Of a stretch of 14,475 nucleotides of DNA, positions 14,459 through 14,475 are shown one piece after another. The position numbers and the translations under genes were made by a program. The notes below the pieces were generated by a model. The model made no database searches, was not told the origin of the DNA, and saw only the letters and a list, made by a program, of their open reading frames with translations. Positions within the stretch are counted from its first letter, which is position 1, and each line of letters begins with the position of its first letter. The stretch lies in NCBI GenBank assembly GCA_012974315.1, contig JAAXQI010000052.1, forward strand, positions 1 through 14,475. The letters are read 5' to 3'. The stretch is from Desulfobacterales bacterium. GTDB lineage: Bacteria > Desulfobacterota > Desulfobulbia > Desulfobulbales > BM004.

Positions 14459-14475
14459 TTGTTCTGTTAATTTTG

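Overview
The window reads as bacterial chromosome from a Gram-negative with an outer membrane. It carries several lipoproteins, a Tol/Exb-like proton-channel subunit, PEGA proteins and PgpA. Gene style (pyrF, pgpA, NosD-like beta-helix proteins, 4-bp stop/start overlaps) resembles Desulfobacterota (former Deltaproteobacteria), but no marker fixes the lineage, so treat that as a guess. I see no rRNA, tRNA, CRISPR array, phage gene or transposase.

Left part (about 1-4700). A short secreted protein resembling the glycine-betaine/choline-type (OpuAC) binding fold is on the + strand (122-724). Converging on it from the - strand is a two-gene, translationally coupled unit (2929 down to 834): a secreted protein with three carboxypeptidase-regulatory-like beta-sandwich repeats and a beta-helix lipoprotein. 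Next comes an intergenic 166-bp imperfect palindrome flanked by CTAG, which looks like a MITE (2995-3160). It abuts the 3' end of a - strand amidohydrolase, whose TAG stop lies inside the flanking CTAG. Upstream of that gene, same strand, is pyrF (orotidine-5'-phosphate decarboxylase).

Central and right part (4883-13983). Divergent from pyrF is a compact eight-gene + strand cluster that looks like one operon. In order: (A) a single-TM protein with a long Gly/Ser/Glu disordered region and a C-terminal helix; (B) a 409-aa lipoprotein; (C) a single-TM TPR protein with a PEGA-like tail; (D) a 738-aa fusion of FHA-like domain, TM, PEGA repeats and a cysteine-free, shortened FGE/SUMF1-like domain; (E) a 77-aa secreted protein; (F) a MotA/TolQ/ExbB-family channel subunit; (G, H) two tandem TM-coiled-coil-VWA proteins. 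G and H share an N-terminal motif (FNLSFLD-x3-CGFGA) that places an Asp at the mouth of the only TM, as in ExbD/TolR/MotB. My inference is that F+G+H form an ion-driven stator-like complex whose periplasmic effector is a VWA (MIDAS) domain, and that A-E form its envelope partners. I do not recognise this as a named system; it is the main discovery candidate.

The right edge holds pgpA (phosphatidylglycerophosphatase A) on the - strand, converging on gene H with a 22-bp gap; its true start may lie beyond the window.
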